From Ramazzottius varieornatus (Eukaryota > Tardigrada > Eutardigrada > Parachela > Ramazzottiidae): a stretch of DNA of 64,000 nucleotides. Location: contig BDGG01000001.1 in assembly GCA_001949185.1 (NCBI GenBank), positions 5,870,876 to 5,934,875 of the forward strand, written 5' to 3'. How positions within the stretch are numbered: position 1 is the first letter of the stretch; each line of letters begins with the position of its first letter. A model generated the notes under the pieces. The model searched no databases. It saw nothing but the letters and a program-made list of their open reading frames with translations, and was not told the DNA's origin. Both the position numbers and the translations under genes were made by a program. Shown piece after piece: positions 31,410-43,347 of the stretch.

Positions 31410-32750
31410 TTTGTCTTGAAGTGAAGAACCAGAGCCTTTTATGTGAAATAAACTGGCGTCGCAGAGTAGTCTTGCATTGGGCAAGGACTGATGAGACTCA
31501 TTTCACGGGATCCGGGTCCAAGCAGGTCTTCGTGGCCTGTTTTCCTTGTGTTGAACTACTGTAGTTCTGTCGCCTTGCAGTTGTTAAATTCAGTTGCTTT
31601 GCAGTAAATAGGAATAAGGGTTCCGACCCTCTTCGCATTGTTCGACGATTGTCTTTTCCTTTACTCAAAAGCACAAAGAATTCTAACCAGGTCTGCGGAG
31701 AAGTGCATGCGGAAGGCTGAACGACAACGACAAGCTTGCCTACGGTACTTTGGGTGGCGCCACCACCGTGAGGAACTGCGAATATGTTTTTCTGACGGTG
31801 TAAATTTATTGTGGCATCATTATCGAGTATTCGTAAAAAGACGCTTTCAGCCCGGAACAGTGCAATAGTTTCTTTCATCGTGAGTATGCGGAACGTTACG
31901 AGCACAACGAACTTAGTGAGCCATCAAGAAGACCATCTTCTGTAGGCCAGACGTGTCGCCCCTTCATCACCGAAAACGTCTGTGTAAAGTGAGCCAAATC
32001 TGTTGACAGTTATTTGTCCGAGACACAGCGTCCACTAGGGAAACACAAGGCGAAAATATTTTATCGCCGCGTCTACTTTCCAGGTGTTTTTCATTCCGCC
32101 ATCTGTCGGTCGAAGAAGTGATTACGGTAGCCACTGACAAAGTCAACTCATTTGCGGCTACAACACATGCTGTTAATAGACAAACCACACAAGACCGCAC
32201 AGTGGGGCTCACAGGTGACTTTTGCATATTAGAGTTGGCGTGGAGACTCTGCTTACGAGCAGATCAGTGAATCTGCACACCACACGCTCGTGTCTGCAAG
32301 CTTCAAATACTGCTCGATGGCAGTCAATGCTTGCCGAACGTTCAGTGGCTGAGACAGGGCTTTCCGAAGTCTATCGGCAAGAGAGAATGCTGCCGTAATC
32401 TCTTTTGGTAGTTTAGCATCACGTGCATGTTATCCGTTTTTATAGGCCATTAAGCCAGCAAGATGTTATTAAAAATGCTAGCCTGCATTCCGCATTGGCA
32501 CGTAGTACAAACCAAGCAAGTTGGCCTCATTTGAAACAGCGTTCGCAACTACAGTGTACTGTGCTCGTTCTCATGATGGTAGCTTGGTTCTGATCGGATT
32601 GGTCAAAAAGTCCCTCTTAGCTCCGCCTTCTAATCGACCCTGCTAACCAAGTAGCGGAAGAACTGCGGTACGCATCGTCCACTTGGCTTCCTCGTCGCAT
32701 TCGTTCGATCATAAAACTGCGTTGGATTACCATAGCAATCCACAATCGAT
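31410..32750. other. intergenic, no gene recognised
   Basis: Short frames only, between head-to-head copies B and C. Confidence 0.4.
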
Positions 32751-32760
32751 CGATTAGCTG

Positions 32761-32767
32761 TATATAT
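32761..32767 (+). promoter_or_regulatory. TATA box of H3-like copy C
   Basis: TATATAT is followed about 28 bp later by an initiator-like TCAGCA (32789 on). The spacing matches copy D. Confidence 0.45.
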
Positions 32768-33314
32768 CGAAGCGTCGCCTTCGCTGCCTCAGCATCACAC
32801 TCCGCTGATTACGGCGTTTTGCTGCTCCATCCGATTATGTGGTCTGCTGGCCCAGTTGCAGAAACTCAACACTGCAGCGACGCTCTATATCTTCTTGTCC
32901 CGTCTTCATTGCATAAAAGCTTGCAATCCATCCGCGCATGGCTCTGCTACGGTAGCAGATGCGTTCCAACGTCCCTCAGCATACCTGACTCGAACCTTTG
33001 TTCCTCCGTGGCAGAAACGAATACGCAAGCACAAAGCACGAACGCACACAAAGCGTATGACAGCAATTCGAGCATTCGTTTGCTTTATCGATTTGACCTG
33101 TTTTCTCTGCTCTTTCCCAGTAAAGCTGCGTCAGCCTGCATTATCGTCATTATCCATCCGGAGCTCCTTATTAGTTGTCCGCACTCACAGTCAGGATGTT
33201 CCACAGCTCAGAGAAGATCAAAGTCGGTATCGGCTTTCTTCCATCATGTAGACTACGATACAATCGACACTTGACAGACATCATGCCGCGGCAGAAGCAG
33301 CGGGCACTTAAAAG

Positions 33315-36300
33315 CAGGGATGAGCAGTTTCGGAGCGGCGTAGCGGTTGGTGGTCGCTATCCGCTTCGCTTTGTAGCGAAACTAGCGAACGGAGCTCTGG
33401 CCAAAACTGGACGTGGCGAAGCGGGATCCGTAGAAAACTACGAAAGCGGAAAAACGACCAAAGCGGAGCGGAAAGCCGAATTCCGCTATGGTAAATGTAA
33501 AAAGTCACAGTTTTTTCAGAGTTGAACGAGTGATTATCGTTCCAAATGCATATAGTTCTTAGAGGACAACCACCCACGTAAACCTTCGAGTGAGAGATGA
33601 CTAAGCGATTGCAAAATCAAGCACACCATACGGCACAAGTTGTCGCAAGAGGGCGACTAATCTCTTAACTTTAGTTGTCTAACGCATCTTCTGATAAAAT
33701 CTTGACTTTCGCTCTTCCATGAAAACTTGTACAATCGGCTGTGCGAAGTGTACAAGAGGTTTGGTTGATTTTCGAGAGAACTGCTGAAGGATGGCCGCTA
33801 CGGAGATTTTCATCGACGAAGATGACGATGTGGAAGCGTCGGAAGCATCGAGTGGAGACCGCGACCGGAAGGCGAAAGAATTCTACTCCACCTTTTTCAC
33901 GTCGTTAGCTACCGCCAGAGAATCGAAGAACAGCAAGAGCTACGTAGTTCATTCCGGGAACTGTCGTCTGTGCCCGAAGGAAAAGAAGATTGAGAAGAAG
34001 ATATCATCCCGGGACGGCTGCAGTAACTTCAAAAGCCATGTGTTGACTTTCCACAACAAAAACCAGGTAATGATCCCCTCTCCGGAACTTTAACAGCCAT
34101 CATATTTACCCGGATAGCTGGGATTGAATTCCCGTAAGCTTGTTTTCAATTTTATTGCTGGTACTAGGAGGTGGTGACGTTCTGTGCATCGTCGGAAGAA
34201 GCGAAACGAAAAGCGGACAATGGTACGCTCGTCGATTACTTTCCTTCGGCGAAGAAGAGGCGACTTGGACGGAAGCATCCCAAGTAGATTCGTCTGGACG
34301 AAGCCGTAGCTCTTGTCCAGGTGCAAACTCTGATCGCGCCGTCCGTGCCCGTCACTCGTTCTTTAATAAAGCTATCAAAGTTGCAGACAGTAGTTTAGAG
34401 GTAAAGCCTATCATTTTCCATATGGGCGCATGACGTCATATCGGGACAGCTGTTTCGTACTTTGTAGTGGCCGAAGAGGCACCGAGTCGTCAAAACGCTT
34501 CTACATGCGCAGTACGTCAATATCAAAGCTGCGCTAGTCAGACTGTTGGACAAAGCGGACGCAGTGGCGATTAACATCGACATTTGGAGCAGTGAACGTC
34601 AGCGTGGGTACCTCGGCATCAGTGTCCATTTCATCGACGAGAAGTTCCGCTTTCGCAATTTCCTTCTCGCCTGTTCTCGCTTCAAAGGCTCACACACAGC
34701 TGAAGCGATACTCAACTCGACAGTGGAGGTGATTGCGGATTACGGTCAGCAAAGGAAGATCTTCTACGTGGGTACGGACAATGGAAGCAATATCATTTGC
34801 GCATTCAAAGACTGGTTTCCGCAGTTCTATGGATTCAACAGCCCTGCCGATAGCTCAGGTACCGCTATGTAAAATTTCCTACAGTTTAGTCACTTGTCTG
34901 ACTGGAAAAGTATCTTGCATTTACTCGCGGTTTGTTGCAGACGATGACTCACTTCAACAAGAAAGCCATCAGGAAAATATTCAAGAACTCGAAGATGCGG
35001 CTGCCGATGACGAAGAGTTCGGTCCCGTCGATCCTGAGGAACTCGACGTGGACAACAACTTGGCTAATGAAGTAGCAGAACTTCTCCTCCAAAAATATTG
35101 TTTACTTCCCGAAAGAAAAATTCTGGTGCGACACTTTTTCCGAGCTTCACGAAACTTTTCAAATATTTCTGCTCGGTTGGGTTACCATTTGTATTATTTG
35201 GTTTTCTCGTAGGTTCGATGTGTGGCACATTCACTCCAGCTAGTGGTCAAAAAGCCCGTGAAAAAGTGTGCAGTGGTCAACAAAGCGGTAGAAGCGCTGG
35301 CGTCAGTTGTTTCGAGCATTCGGCATTCCGTGAGCATGACAGAAGCTGTGGAGAAAGAGTTCGGACGAGCCTTAAAAGCGCGTTGTGCCACTCGCTGGAA
35401 CAGCAACTTCATCATGGCCGAGCACGCGTTGCAGATGGACTGGGACAAAGCGGGTCTTGAGAAGAAGTACCGTCTTTCTCCTGATTACGAAATCATTTTG
35501 AAAAAGTTCGTTAAAACAACTGCGCCGTTTCAAACGGCCTTTCTGGGATTGCAACGTGATAGCATACCGGCCATCTGTCAGGTATTGCCTATTTTGTACG
35601 GTCTTCGGGTGCATTTGCACAATTTAGTGGCTGCTGGAGAGTACCCGTTGCTGGAAGCCTTCACCTTGGAGCTACTTGGACTTCTCGAAGAACGGTTCGA
35701 CAAACTGGAGGAAGATGACTTGTACTTGGCGGCTTCGTTTTTAGATCCCTCTTTCAAGCTACTTTTTTGCAGAGGATCAAAGAGAGCTGTCGAAACTGAA
35801 AAAAGAACCCGGGACATCATTCTGCGTATGATGCGAGAAGTGAAGTTAGCAGGACCTTGCGATACCACTCCTCTCGCAAGCAGTAGCAGAAGGTATGCTT
35901 TGATTTTCAAATATCAAAAAAATAAATAAATATATCACTACGAGACAATACCGAAATTTGCGTATATTCACTAGGCTGGTTTGTTCTTTCAGTGCGTCGA
36001 AGAAAGCTGAAGGAGCATCGGAATTGTTCAGCTTTATGGAAGACGAAGTCCCTCTGGCCAAGACTAAGCAAGGTCGGTTGAAGCAGAATATGAGCTCTAT
36101 CTGAACAACGACTGGAGCGGCGAGAACCCTTTGAACTTCTACCGCATGAAAGGATATTTTCAAGAGGATGTGTGTGATAGCTATTTTATGTGCGCCAATT
36201 TTATGTGCGCCTGCGACTACCGCTGGTATCGAGCGAATTTTCAGAATTTCGGGAAGAATTCTTAATGAGATTAGACTTCGTACCAATGGTCTGAATTTCG

Positions 36301-36530
36301 AGAGACTATTATTTTGTAATGTCAATCAAGACCTTCTTGATCTAATCGCGGAGAGCAAGCCTGCTGCAAAATGTTTCCAGTAAAAATTAATATTTTCAAA
36401 AATATTTCTATAGCGGTCCATAGCGGAAAGCGACCTTCGAAAATTCATAGCAAAACTAAAGTGGGAAGTAAGATCGAAGCAAAGCGGTAGCGAAGCGAAA
36501 TGTTCCGGTTCTCGTAACTGCTTATCCCTG
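33315..36530 (+). mobile_element. hAT transposon, 3216 bp
   Basis: Terminal repeats CAGGGATGAGCAGTTTCGG and AACTGCTTATCCCTG are flanked by 8-bp duplications CTTAAAAG (33307-33314) and TTTAAAAG (36531-36538), differing at one base. Subterminal regions are rich in AGCGG/CCGCT words (33330-33490; 36410-36510), as usual for hAT binding sites. It carries a transposase gene on the plus strand and interrupts an H3-like gene. Confidence 0.92.
33791..36383 (+). pseudogene. hAT transposase gene with premature stop
   Basis: The first exon starts at ATG 33791 with an acidic N-terminus, then a BED zinc finger (CRLCPKEKK with the later histidines SHVLTFH). Following pieces carry hAT catalytic landmarks: INIDIWSSERQRGYLG, VGTDNGSNIICAF, VAHSLQLVVKK, ARCATRWNSNF and LAASFLDPSFKLLF. 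The C-terminal dimerisation region is ATTAGIERIFRISGR and LRTNGLNFERLLF (to 36383). Pieces are separated by short intervals with plausible splice sites. However, the piece at about 34169-34400 contains TAG at 34285-34287 in its otherwise open frame. The gene is therefore probably inactive, though close to complete. Exon limits were not all resolved. Confidence 0.8.
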
Positions 36531-36589
36531 TTTAAAAGTACCAAGCCCAAGCTGACTGGCAGAAAGCAGAGTAGGCGTCGTCGGTAGCG

Positions 36590-37880
36590 CCCCGTTGTTC
36601 AGGTCAAAACTCCCACGATCGCCAGTGCAGTCCAGAGTACCGCGGGATCGCTATCGGCCTCTTTACTTTCTTGTTTTCGCTCCTTTTACTTTCTTGTTTT
36701 CGCTCCGGCTCCGCACGAGCTGTTTGCCACCAATGGTTAGACAAAGTTTGGAGACTCCGACAACGAAGGTGGGCGACGGTCAGCCCAAATTGAAAGCCTC
36801 ATCTGCGCGAAACGTCATAAACCTGGTATTCTGGCTCTCCCAGACTTCCAGCGTCTTCGATGGGCGACCCATTTCCTCTTCCAAATCCCCAGGGTACCGC
36901 TGGGTGCTTTGGGAGACTGCTGCGAAGATACCTCCCGGCCTTCGCTCCAGTAATTCAGGGTTCCACGCAGTGGATGTGGTCGGATAACGCATTTCAATAA
37001 ACATAATGCTACGATATAAACGATTTACCAGCAGAAGTTGGACTTTGGGCTGCAGAAAAAAAATGTGGCAAAGATTTTGATCAGCAAATATCCGTCGAAG
37101 AACGTCCTGGATCAATGCGAGCAGCTGCTGCAACGGCTGCAGCCATGTGGTGTAAGTCTAAACCAGCTATGCAGTTGGAAATGACAGTGGTGGAAAGCAC
37201 TTCCGACCGAGATGAACAGAGTAGCCCAGCGAAAACACCGATAAGCGATGTTACAGCAGCTGAAGAAAAGGGCGTATTCCTGCATGACAAATTTCTCCGC
37301 GCGTTCATGTCTTTCTATCTAATCGGTTCTGAGCATTCGGAGTCACTCTTTTCTGCACGAAGGCAGCAGCTGTTATGTATGTATTCACATTCCACTGTGT
37401 GACCGAACTCTATGCCGACAGCTCAGACTCCAACGTTTCTCCGTCTACGCTTTCTTTCTTGTCGAGAGGCAAGCAGCTTGTTTAGCTTGCCGGAACACCG
37501 AGTCCCGCTGCGGAAGCGCATAATTATTTTACATATCAGCTAACATGGCCGATAACTTTCTCGGTTACTGAAATACAAAGCGCCCTGCTAAACCGAGTAG
37601 CCATTCCGCAGTGTACTGTGTGAACTAATCTTATATCCATATCCGTCCTATTGGCTCACATAACTACCGAGGAGAATATTTCTGCCACAAATATCAGCTG
37701 AAATATTGGCAGGTCGGAATATACAAAGAAAAGCCCCTAGCAGATCAGCCGTTCTAGCAATCTTGCCTCACATCAACAGCGTCGGCTAACCAATAGATCG
37801 TAACACCATAATTTAATATCAGTATGATCTGTCTGCTAACGCATTCTAACCCCATTGTAGACCGTAATCCGCCAAAAATA
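36590..37880. other. decayed part of H3-like copy C and unassigned sequence
   Basis: Apart from the KPGILAL fragment, nothing is recognised. The open frame at 37115-37402 has no known domain. Confidence 0.35.
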
Positions 37881-38216
37881 TCTCGTTTCTATGTTCGAAA
37901 ACGCAAACCTTTGCGCTATCCATGGGCATTGTGTGACGAATATGCCGCGCGGCAGCGCTCTAACACCACGAAGTGAATTTTTGGTGTAGACCAACGTCAT
38001 TTTCGATATTTTCGCCGTCGGTAATATTCCTTCTTCTCGTTACAGCTTCATATGGTGATCAATTTAAGTCTTCACCATGACAAGGTGTTTTGGTGCTCCA
38101 GGTTGATACCGACCAATTTTCAGTGACCGAAAGCACAAAGTTAGTATTTGAAACAATCCTTAAACAACGAAACAGCCACGCACACGGTACATCTGTTACC
38201 TGATCGACCTGAGTTA

Positions 38217-38361
38217 CTGTAAATATTCGCTGCGTCCGCGCAGTACGTCATCGTACAAGTGAAGTACAGCCCCAGTCCAGTTTCACGGATTGCGCAACCT
38301 CCTACGGGGGTGCATGGCTACGTACGAGTACGTACTGCGCGGATGCAGCGGATATTTACAG
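38217..38361. mobile_element. 145-bp MITE with TA target duplication
   Basis: Terminal inverted repeats of about 30 bp start CTGTAAATATTCGCTGCGTC and differ at two positions from the complement of the right end (ATGCAGCGGATATTTACAG). TA flanks both sides (38215-38216 and 38362-38363). The sister copy is at 20391-20532. Confidence 0.88.
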
Positions 38362-38510
38362 TACTTCGTCGGTCGCACTTGGTTGGTGATCGCCGCTGTA
38401 GTCAGTAACAGCATGATATTATAGTGCTTCGATTTGCTACTACCTGTCGTGAATACTATGGGCAGCTCTTTGCTGTGTCGGTTTCAAATTCGAAGACGAA
38501 ACGTAAATCC

Positions 38511-39740
38511 GACCGACAGTGATGCGCCGTACCCATTTAAGCTATGGAGCGTGAATTTTTACCCCTACCCCTACCCCGGGGGCCCCGCCCGATTCAGAAA
38601 CTTGGTTTCTGGCCATCCTTTAGCGCACTTCAACGGCTCCCACACATCCCAGCGCATTCTGAGTGGTTTAGTTACTTTCAAGCCAGTGCGTGCTAGGCTG
38701 TGGCCAAAGCTTTAGCTTTAGATTCGCGTGCCCTGGCGCGACAACTTGTACTTCGGCATATTTGCGGTAACGTAGCTGACGGCAGTGCAGAATCTCGAGC
38801 GAGTTTCAATGCCGAAATACGGTACTTCAAATTCTGTTAAGGTCGGATTCATAACAGGGAGGGGAGCAATTCTGAATCAGGAAATTTCTGAGCCGCTAGC
38901 CAGATCACTTCCTCTAGAAAGTCTTGACTGATCTTCTCAGCGTAGGTGTCGTTTTGAATGTTTTGATTGAGAGGATTCGCTCTTGTTCATCCCGCTTCCG
39001 GGGAAATCCCGGCGCCAAGACACGCGAATCTAAAGCTAAAGCTTTGGCCACAGTAAGGATGCCCATTCCGCCTGGCTTGCTTCCTGGAACGGAATTCGGA
39101 AAGCAATTCTTAATTTTCCCGTTTTCTTATTTTCCGTTTCCTGAAACGGCTCAACCAGAAACTGGAATTCCAACACGGCAGTTCAGAAGCAAAAAACCAG
39201 TCGGTAGCTCGGTTTAGGCCTGTCTGACAAGCTCAGCAAGATCGTTTCCAAGTGGCGCACGAATCCAGCCAGTTACAATAACAACGTGCACCACTTCGAG
39301 ATCATTTTTGTCGAGTGTGTTTGCTGACCTTGCTCTGCTTCTATGTAGTGAGCAAAAGTGACACCAAAACTCGACCGATTGGCGCCAAATTTCGCTGGGC
39401 AAAACCAGATTTTGATAAGCGGAATTCCGGCCAGATCCTTGTATTCCGATTAGGAGTTCCAGCGTTCCAAATCGATTTCAGCCATAACGGAGCAGAATTC
39501 CTATTTTCCAAGCGGAATTAGGAATGGAACGGAAAACGGAACGGGCATCCTTAGGCAACAGCCTAGCACGCACTGATTTGAAAGTTTCTAAATCATTTTT
39601 GGAGTGCGCTGGGATGTGAGAGCCGTTGACGTGCGCTGAAGGATGGCGAGAAATCGAGTTTAGTAAATCGGGCGGGCCCCGGGGTAGGGGTAGAAATTCC
39701 TGCACCATAGCTTAATTGGGTACGGCAAATCGCTACCGAC
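38511..39740. mobile_element. nested foldback element with about 220-bp arms
   Basis: The outer arms (38511-38700 region and 39545-39740) pair over landmarks such as TTAAGCTATGG, CTACCCC, GCCCGATT, AACGGCTC and CAGTGCGTGCTAGGCTG. A second inverted repeat lies inside: GGCCAAAGCTTTAGCTTTAG (38702 on) against CTAAAGCTAAAGCTTTGGCC (39030-39049). A GC-rich CCCCTACCCC run marks each outer arm. No convincing ORF; the interior is rich in GGAATTC/TTCCG words. Confidence 0.65.
39250..39296. repeat. 47-bp palindromic repeat, copy 1 of 4
   Basis: Starts AAGTGGCGCACGAATCC and ends AACGTGCACCACTT; the ends are near-perfect complements. Three other copies in this window (45026, 53371, 62077) are also exactly 47 bp. 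Confidence 0.75.
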
Positions 39741-39799
39741 CGAAGTCTGCACATCCCTGGACGAGATTCGTTAGGCACAGAAGACACAGTAAATTTGAT

Positions 39800-40750
39800 A
39801 AATCCAATGTACTTCCGATCTTACTAAAACTCTAAAGTGTAGAGATAGAAAAAGGACAAAGACGGAAGTCACGTGCTCGTGGTGAAAAAAATATCGGCTG
39901 GACCAGACATCATGAGCCATATCTGGCTTCAACCACTGGGAATACGTCTTTCAACTCTTTCTGCAGTTTTACTAAATGTTCTCTGCACACGCATATTATT
40001 GCGTAACTCTTCGGCAATTGAATTCAGAAATCAGAGTGCCACAAACCAGAAAACTCGCGAAGATATGGCCGGCGACCTAAAGCTTGATCACACTTCCGCC
40101 AAGTGCCCGCTGGAGAACAGCCTGCGACTGCTGTATACGTTCGCGCTGGTCTTTGATCACTCTGAATCTATTTCATTTCAGGTGGCAACGAAATCTCCAT
40201 AAACACAGCCGGTAACAGAATAAGTCTACGTGCTGTCTGCAACACTGTACGCAGTGATGGTCACCGGTAACCCATCAGTTGATTGACCTACCAATACCAT
40301 TCCACGAGCGCCGCATACTCTCCTGCTCGTCCCAAAACCAGTGTTGAACAGGTATTAGGTTTTCAGTACTCGGTAAAGTAAAGTATTTTGGCTGCCCTTG
40401 CCGTTAAAGTATCGGTATTTGTGTAAATGCACCGTTATTACCTCCGGTAAAGTACAGATCAAAATGAGTAACTGAAGGTATTGGGAACACCTTATAAATT
40501 AAACCGCTTTACTTCACAACTGTTACTCAACTAAACTCATTAAACTGCGAAAGTGGAACATACGCTGAATTTCTCGTCAGCTACCGACAGCAGGTGGTAA
40601 CTAATTATATGATGGATAAAGGCGTTAACGAGATACTCGGGCAGTGGCAGTCACGGTATCATCGTGGCCTAAAAAACGATGGTAGCCCAGGTATTGTCAC
40701 TAAGTGGTATTCGAGCACATAGCGGTCGCCATCGGTAAACCTGTTACCGG
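39800..40750. other. intergenic, no gene recognised
   Basis: CGGTAAAGTA-type words recur at 40365-40460, suggesting a decayed short repeat. No gene seen. Confidence 0.35.
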
Positions 40751-40762
40751 TGGTACCCTCAA

Positions 40763-41045
40763 CCAGAGTGAAACAATACTGCCTCTAGTGTGTTCACTGC
40801 AGTACAGGCCTCTGTACGGGCTCGTTGATACACCGGAGAAGTCCAATCCCACAATCGAGCGTAGAAAGACCAGACAGGGAGGAATTTTCCTGTTGATCGT
40901 GAGTTAGCCCTTGATTGACTAGGGAGGCATTTTGTAACTTCAGTTCCGCCGTTGATGCTGGACATCATTGATTGACTGTGAAATGTGTATCAACGCGCAC
41001 TTTTAATGCAGTGAACACACTAGAGGCAGTATTGTTTCACTCTGG
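40763..41045. repeat. perfect 39-bp inverted repeat beside an assembly gap
   Basis: The 39 bases at 40763-40801 (starting CCAGAGTGAAACAATACTGC) recur as exact complement at 41007-41045, which is the last base before the N run. This is either the end of a long-TIR element or an assembly artefact. Confidence 0.8.
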
Positions 41046-41843
41046 NNNNNNNNNNNNNNNNNNNNNNNNNNNNNNNNNNNNNNNNNNNNNNNNNNNNNNN
41101 NNNNNNNNNNNNNNNNNNNNNNNNNNNNNNNNNNNNNNNNNNNNNNNNNNNNNNNNNNNNNNNNNNNNNNNNNNNNNNNNNNNNNNNNNNNNNNNNNNNN
41201 NNNNNNNNNNNNNNNNNNNNNNNNNNNNNNNNNNNNNNNNNNNNNNNNNNNNNNNNNNNNNNNNNNNNNNNNNNNNNNNNNNNNNNNNNNNNNNNNNNNN
41301 NNNNNNNNNNNNNNNNNNNNNNNNNNNNNNNNNNNNNNNNNNNNNNNNNNNNNNNNNNNNNNNNNNNNNNNNNNNNNNNNNNNNNNNNNNNNNNNNNNNN
41401 NNNNNNNNNNNNNNNNNNNNNNNNNNNNNNNNNNNNNNNNNNNNNNNNNNNNNNNNNNNNNNNNNNNNNNNNNNNNNNNNNNNNNNNNNNNNNNNNNNNN
41501 NNNNNNNNNNNNNNNNNNNNNNNNNNNNNNNNNNNNNNNNNNNNNNNNNNNNNNNNNNNNNNNNNNNNNNNNNNNNNNNNNNNNNNNNNNNNNNNNNNNN
41601 NNNNNNNNNNNNNNNNNNNNNNNNNNNNNNNNNNNNNNNNNNNNNNNNNNNNNNNNNNNNNNNNNNNNNNNNNNNNNNNNNNNNNNNNNNNNNNNNNNNN
41701 NNNNNNNNNNNNNNNNNNNNNNNNNNNNNNNNNNNNNNNNNNNNNNNNNNNNNNNNNNNNNNNNNNNNNNNNNNNNNNNNNNNNNNNNNNNNNNNNNNNN
41801 NNNNNNNNNNNNNNNNNNNNNNNNNNNNNNNNNNNNNNNNNNN
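41046..41843. other. assembly gap (798 N)
   Basis: Unsequenced; open frames reported across it have no meaning. Confidence 0.98.
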
Positions 41844-42057
41844 GAGAGCCAGCGAGGCTAAACTGATAACATCTGATCACACTGGGCAGCGACGACTCAT
41901 CACGTGGTTCAGTGCGCGATAATTTGGTAGCACTACAGTAGTTTATAACAGTATCTTGTAGATCGAACTCCGTTCTAGCGTAACATCTTTTTTCTTCTCG
42001 AGAGCGTCTCTCAAAGAGAGTAAATGAACAATCCGCAGTCTCGAAGCGAAAGAGGCA

Positions 42058-42238
42058 AACAGCTGATCGGCTGATGGGCAGTTGGACACTGTCCGTGACA
42101 ATTTTTTACGGTTAAGTTTCACTGCGTTACGTCATATGCACGATTTCCATTTCTGGCTCACATACAGGATGATAATTTGCCGTTCTTTCCGCTTGTCCAA
42201 TAATTCTTACTGTCCCATAACAACCCGTCATACGTGTA
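42058..42238. repeat. right part of a psq-family MITE
   Basis: ACAGCTGATCGGCTGATGG, GTCCGTGACAATTTTTTACGG, TTTGCCGTTCTTTCCGC and the terminus CCCGTCATACGTG followed by TA match the right half of 25754-26375. The left half would lie in or near the N gap. Confidence 0.65.
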
Positions 42239-42239
42239 G

Positions 42240-43110
42240 TAATTATCACAGCTGCCGCATGAGTTGTGACATTGGGATTTTGCGCACCGTTAGGCGGCAA
42301 GGCGAACATAAAAATGAAGCGTTCGTGCGCCAGGCAAGAAGTCACGTGAGAGTTTCGCAAAAGTGCACGGGGATCGCAGCATCGCGAAAGTTGGATAACG
42401 ATAACTTTACGCGGGTAGAACGCCATTGGTTGCAAAATACGACTGGCGACCCGCCTTCTTGATCGGTGGTCGGCACTTCTATTTGCGAAGAAAAATACGC
42501 GATTTGTAGCGGGTTTTGCACACAGTATCCGCCCCACAACGAGAGTACAATTTTTAACTAGCTGATTCTCAAATCAGACGCGCCTTCTGCAGTTTTCTAT
42601 TCGTTATTAAGTACTCGTGCAACCAGCAGTAACGCCACGATATGCAGCTTGAAAACAGCACAATACTCCACGCGGCAGCAGCTTTAAGACGCCTTCCAGC
42701 ATTTCCGCTGACAGCATGCGCTATCGCTCAGTTTGCTATTGGTCGAAAAGTCTCTGCAAGCCTGTCCTCTGATGTACATGACTCATGCTGGCTAACAGTC
42801 AGCAGGTTAAAAAGTCGACCTGATCACAGCACCCAGCAACGGTGAGCACCGAGCCGCTGTCGTCCGTGCTATAAAATCAACCAGGCTATGAGTCATCTAC
42901 AATACAGTGTCGGAGAACCACGTTCGCCTTCGACGAGGCTCTGCGTGGCAGGCTTATCACTTCGTCCACACAACACGAACAAAGCACTTCGTTCTCTTTT
43001 GTCGACCCATCGGGAACCTTCATTTTGTGCCGGCTGATAATTCCATTTAGTACGGACTAAAGGTCAGCCAACAGCCGCTGTTTCGCTACCCGTCACTGGG
43101 TGCCAGTCAG
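42240..43110. other. intergenic, upstream region of H3-like copy D
   Basis: No gene. A second TATA-like CTATAAAAT lies at about 42869-42877, followed by no clear initiator. Confidence 0.4.
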
Positions 43111-43116
43111 AAAAGG

Positions 43117-43124
43117 TATAAAAG
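43117..43124 (+). promoter_or_regulatory. TATA box of H3-like copy D
   Basis: TATAAAAG with an initiator TCAGTC about 31 bp downstream (43148-43153) and the ATG about 200 bp further on. This is a textbook RNA polymerase II core promoter arrangement. Confidence 0.65.
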
Positions 43125-43347
43125 CCCGCATGAGTGAAATTTCTCGCTCAGTCGCTCTGCATATTTCCGTACACGTGTTTTCCACTTCACATCGATTTCC
43201 GCTCAAGTTCAAAAATTTCCCTACACGTGTACGCACTTACCAGACGCTTGCATAATTTTTCCCTGATTGTCCAAGGTGTTCTCCACACGCCTAAATTTCT
43301 CGTTTGATTTTCCGTCATCGATCCAAGAGTAGAAAAAATTTTGTACA

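Larger units (their letters stand above)
33283..37985 (+). pseudogene. H3/CENP-A-like pseudogene, copy C, split by a hAT element
   Basis: ATG 33283 opens MPRQKQRALK, closest to copy A. The frame is then broken at codon 11 by the 3.2-kb hAT element (33315-36530). After the element it resumes (TKPKLTGRKQSRRRR) and meets TAG at about 36583. A histone-fold fragment, KRHKPGILAL, follows near 36805-36840. A last fragment, MFENANLCAIHGHCVTNMPR, lies at about 37890-37950 and matches the alpha-2/alpha-3 exon of the intact copies. The alpha-1 region is not recognisable. The remains are collinear, so I treat them as one dead gene. Confidence 0.75.

Noticed and set aside
38560-38585. Telomere-like CCCCTA runs
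   Set aside because: Only two or three units, mirrored in the other arm of a foldback element, so part of that repeat.
40972-41922. Open frames of about 300 codons crossing the N run
   Set aside because: They consist almost wholly of unknown residues from the gap.
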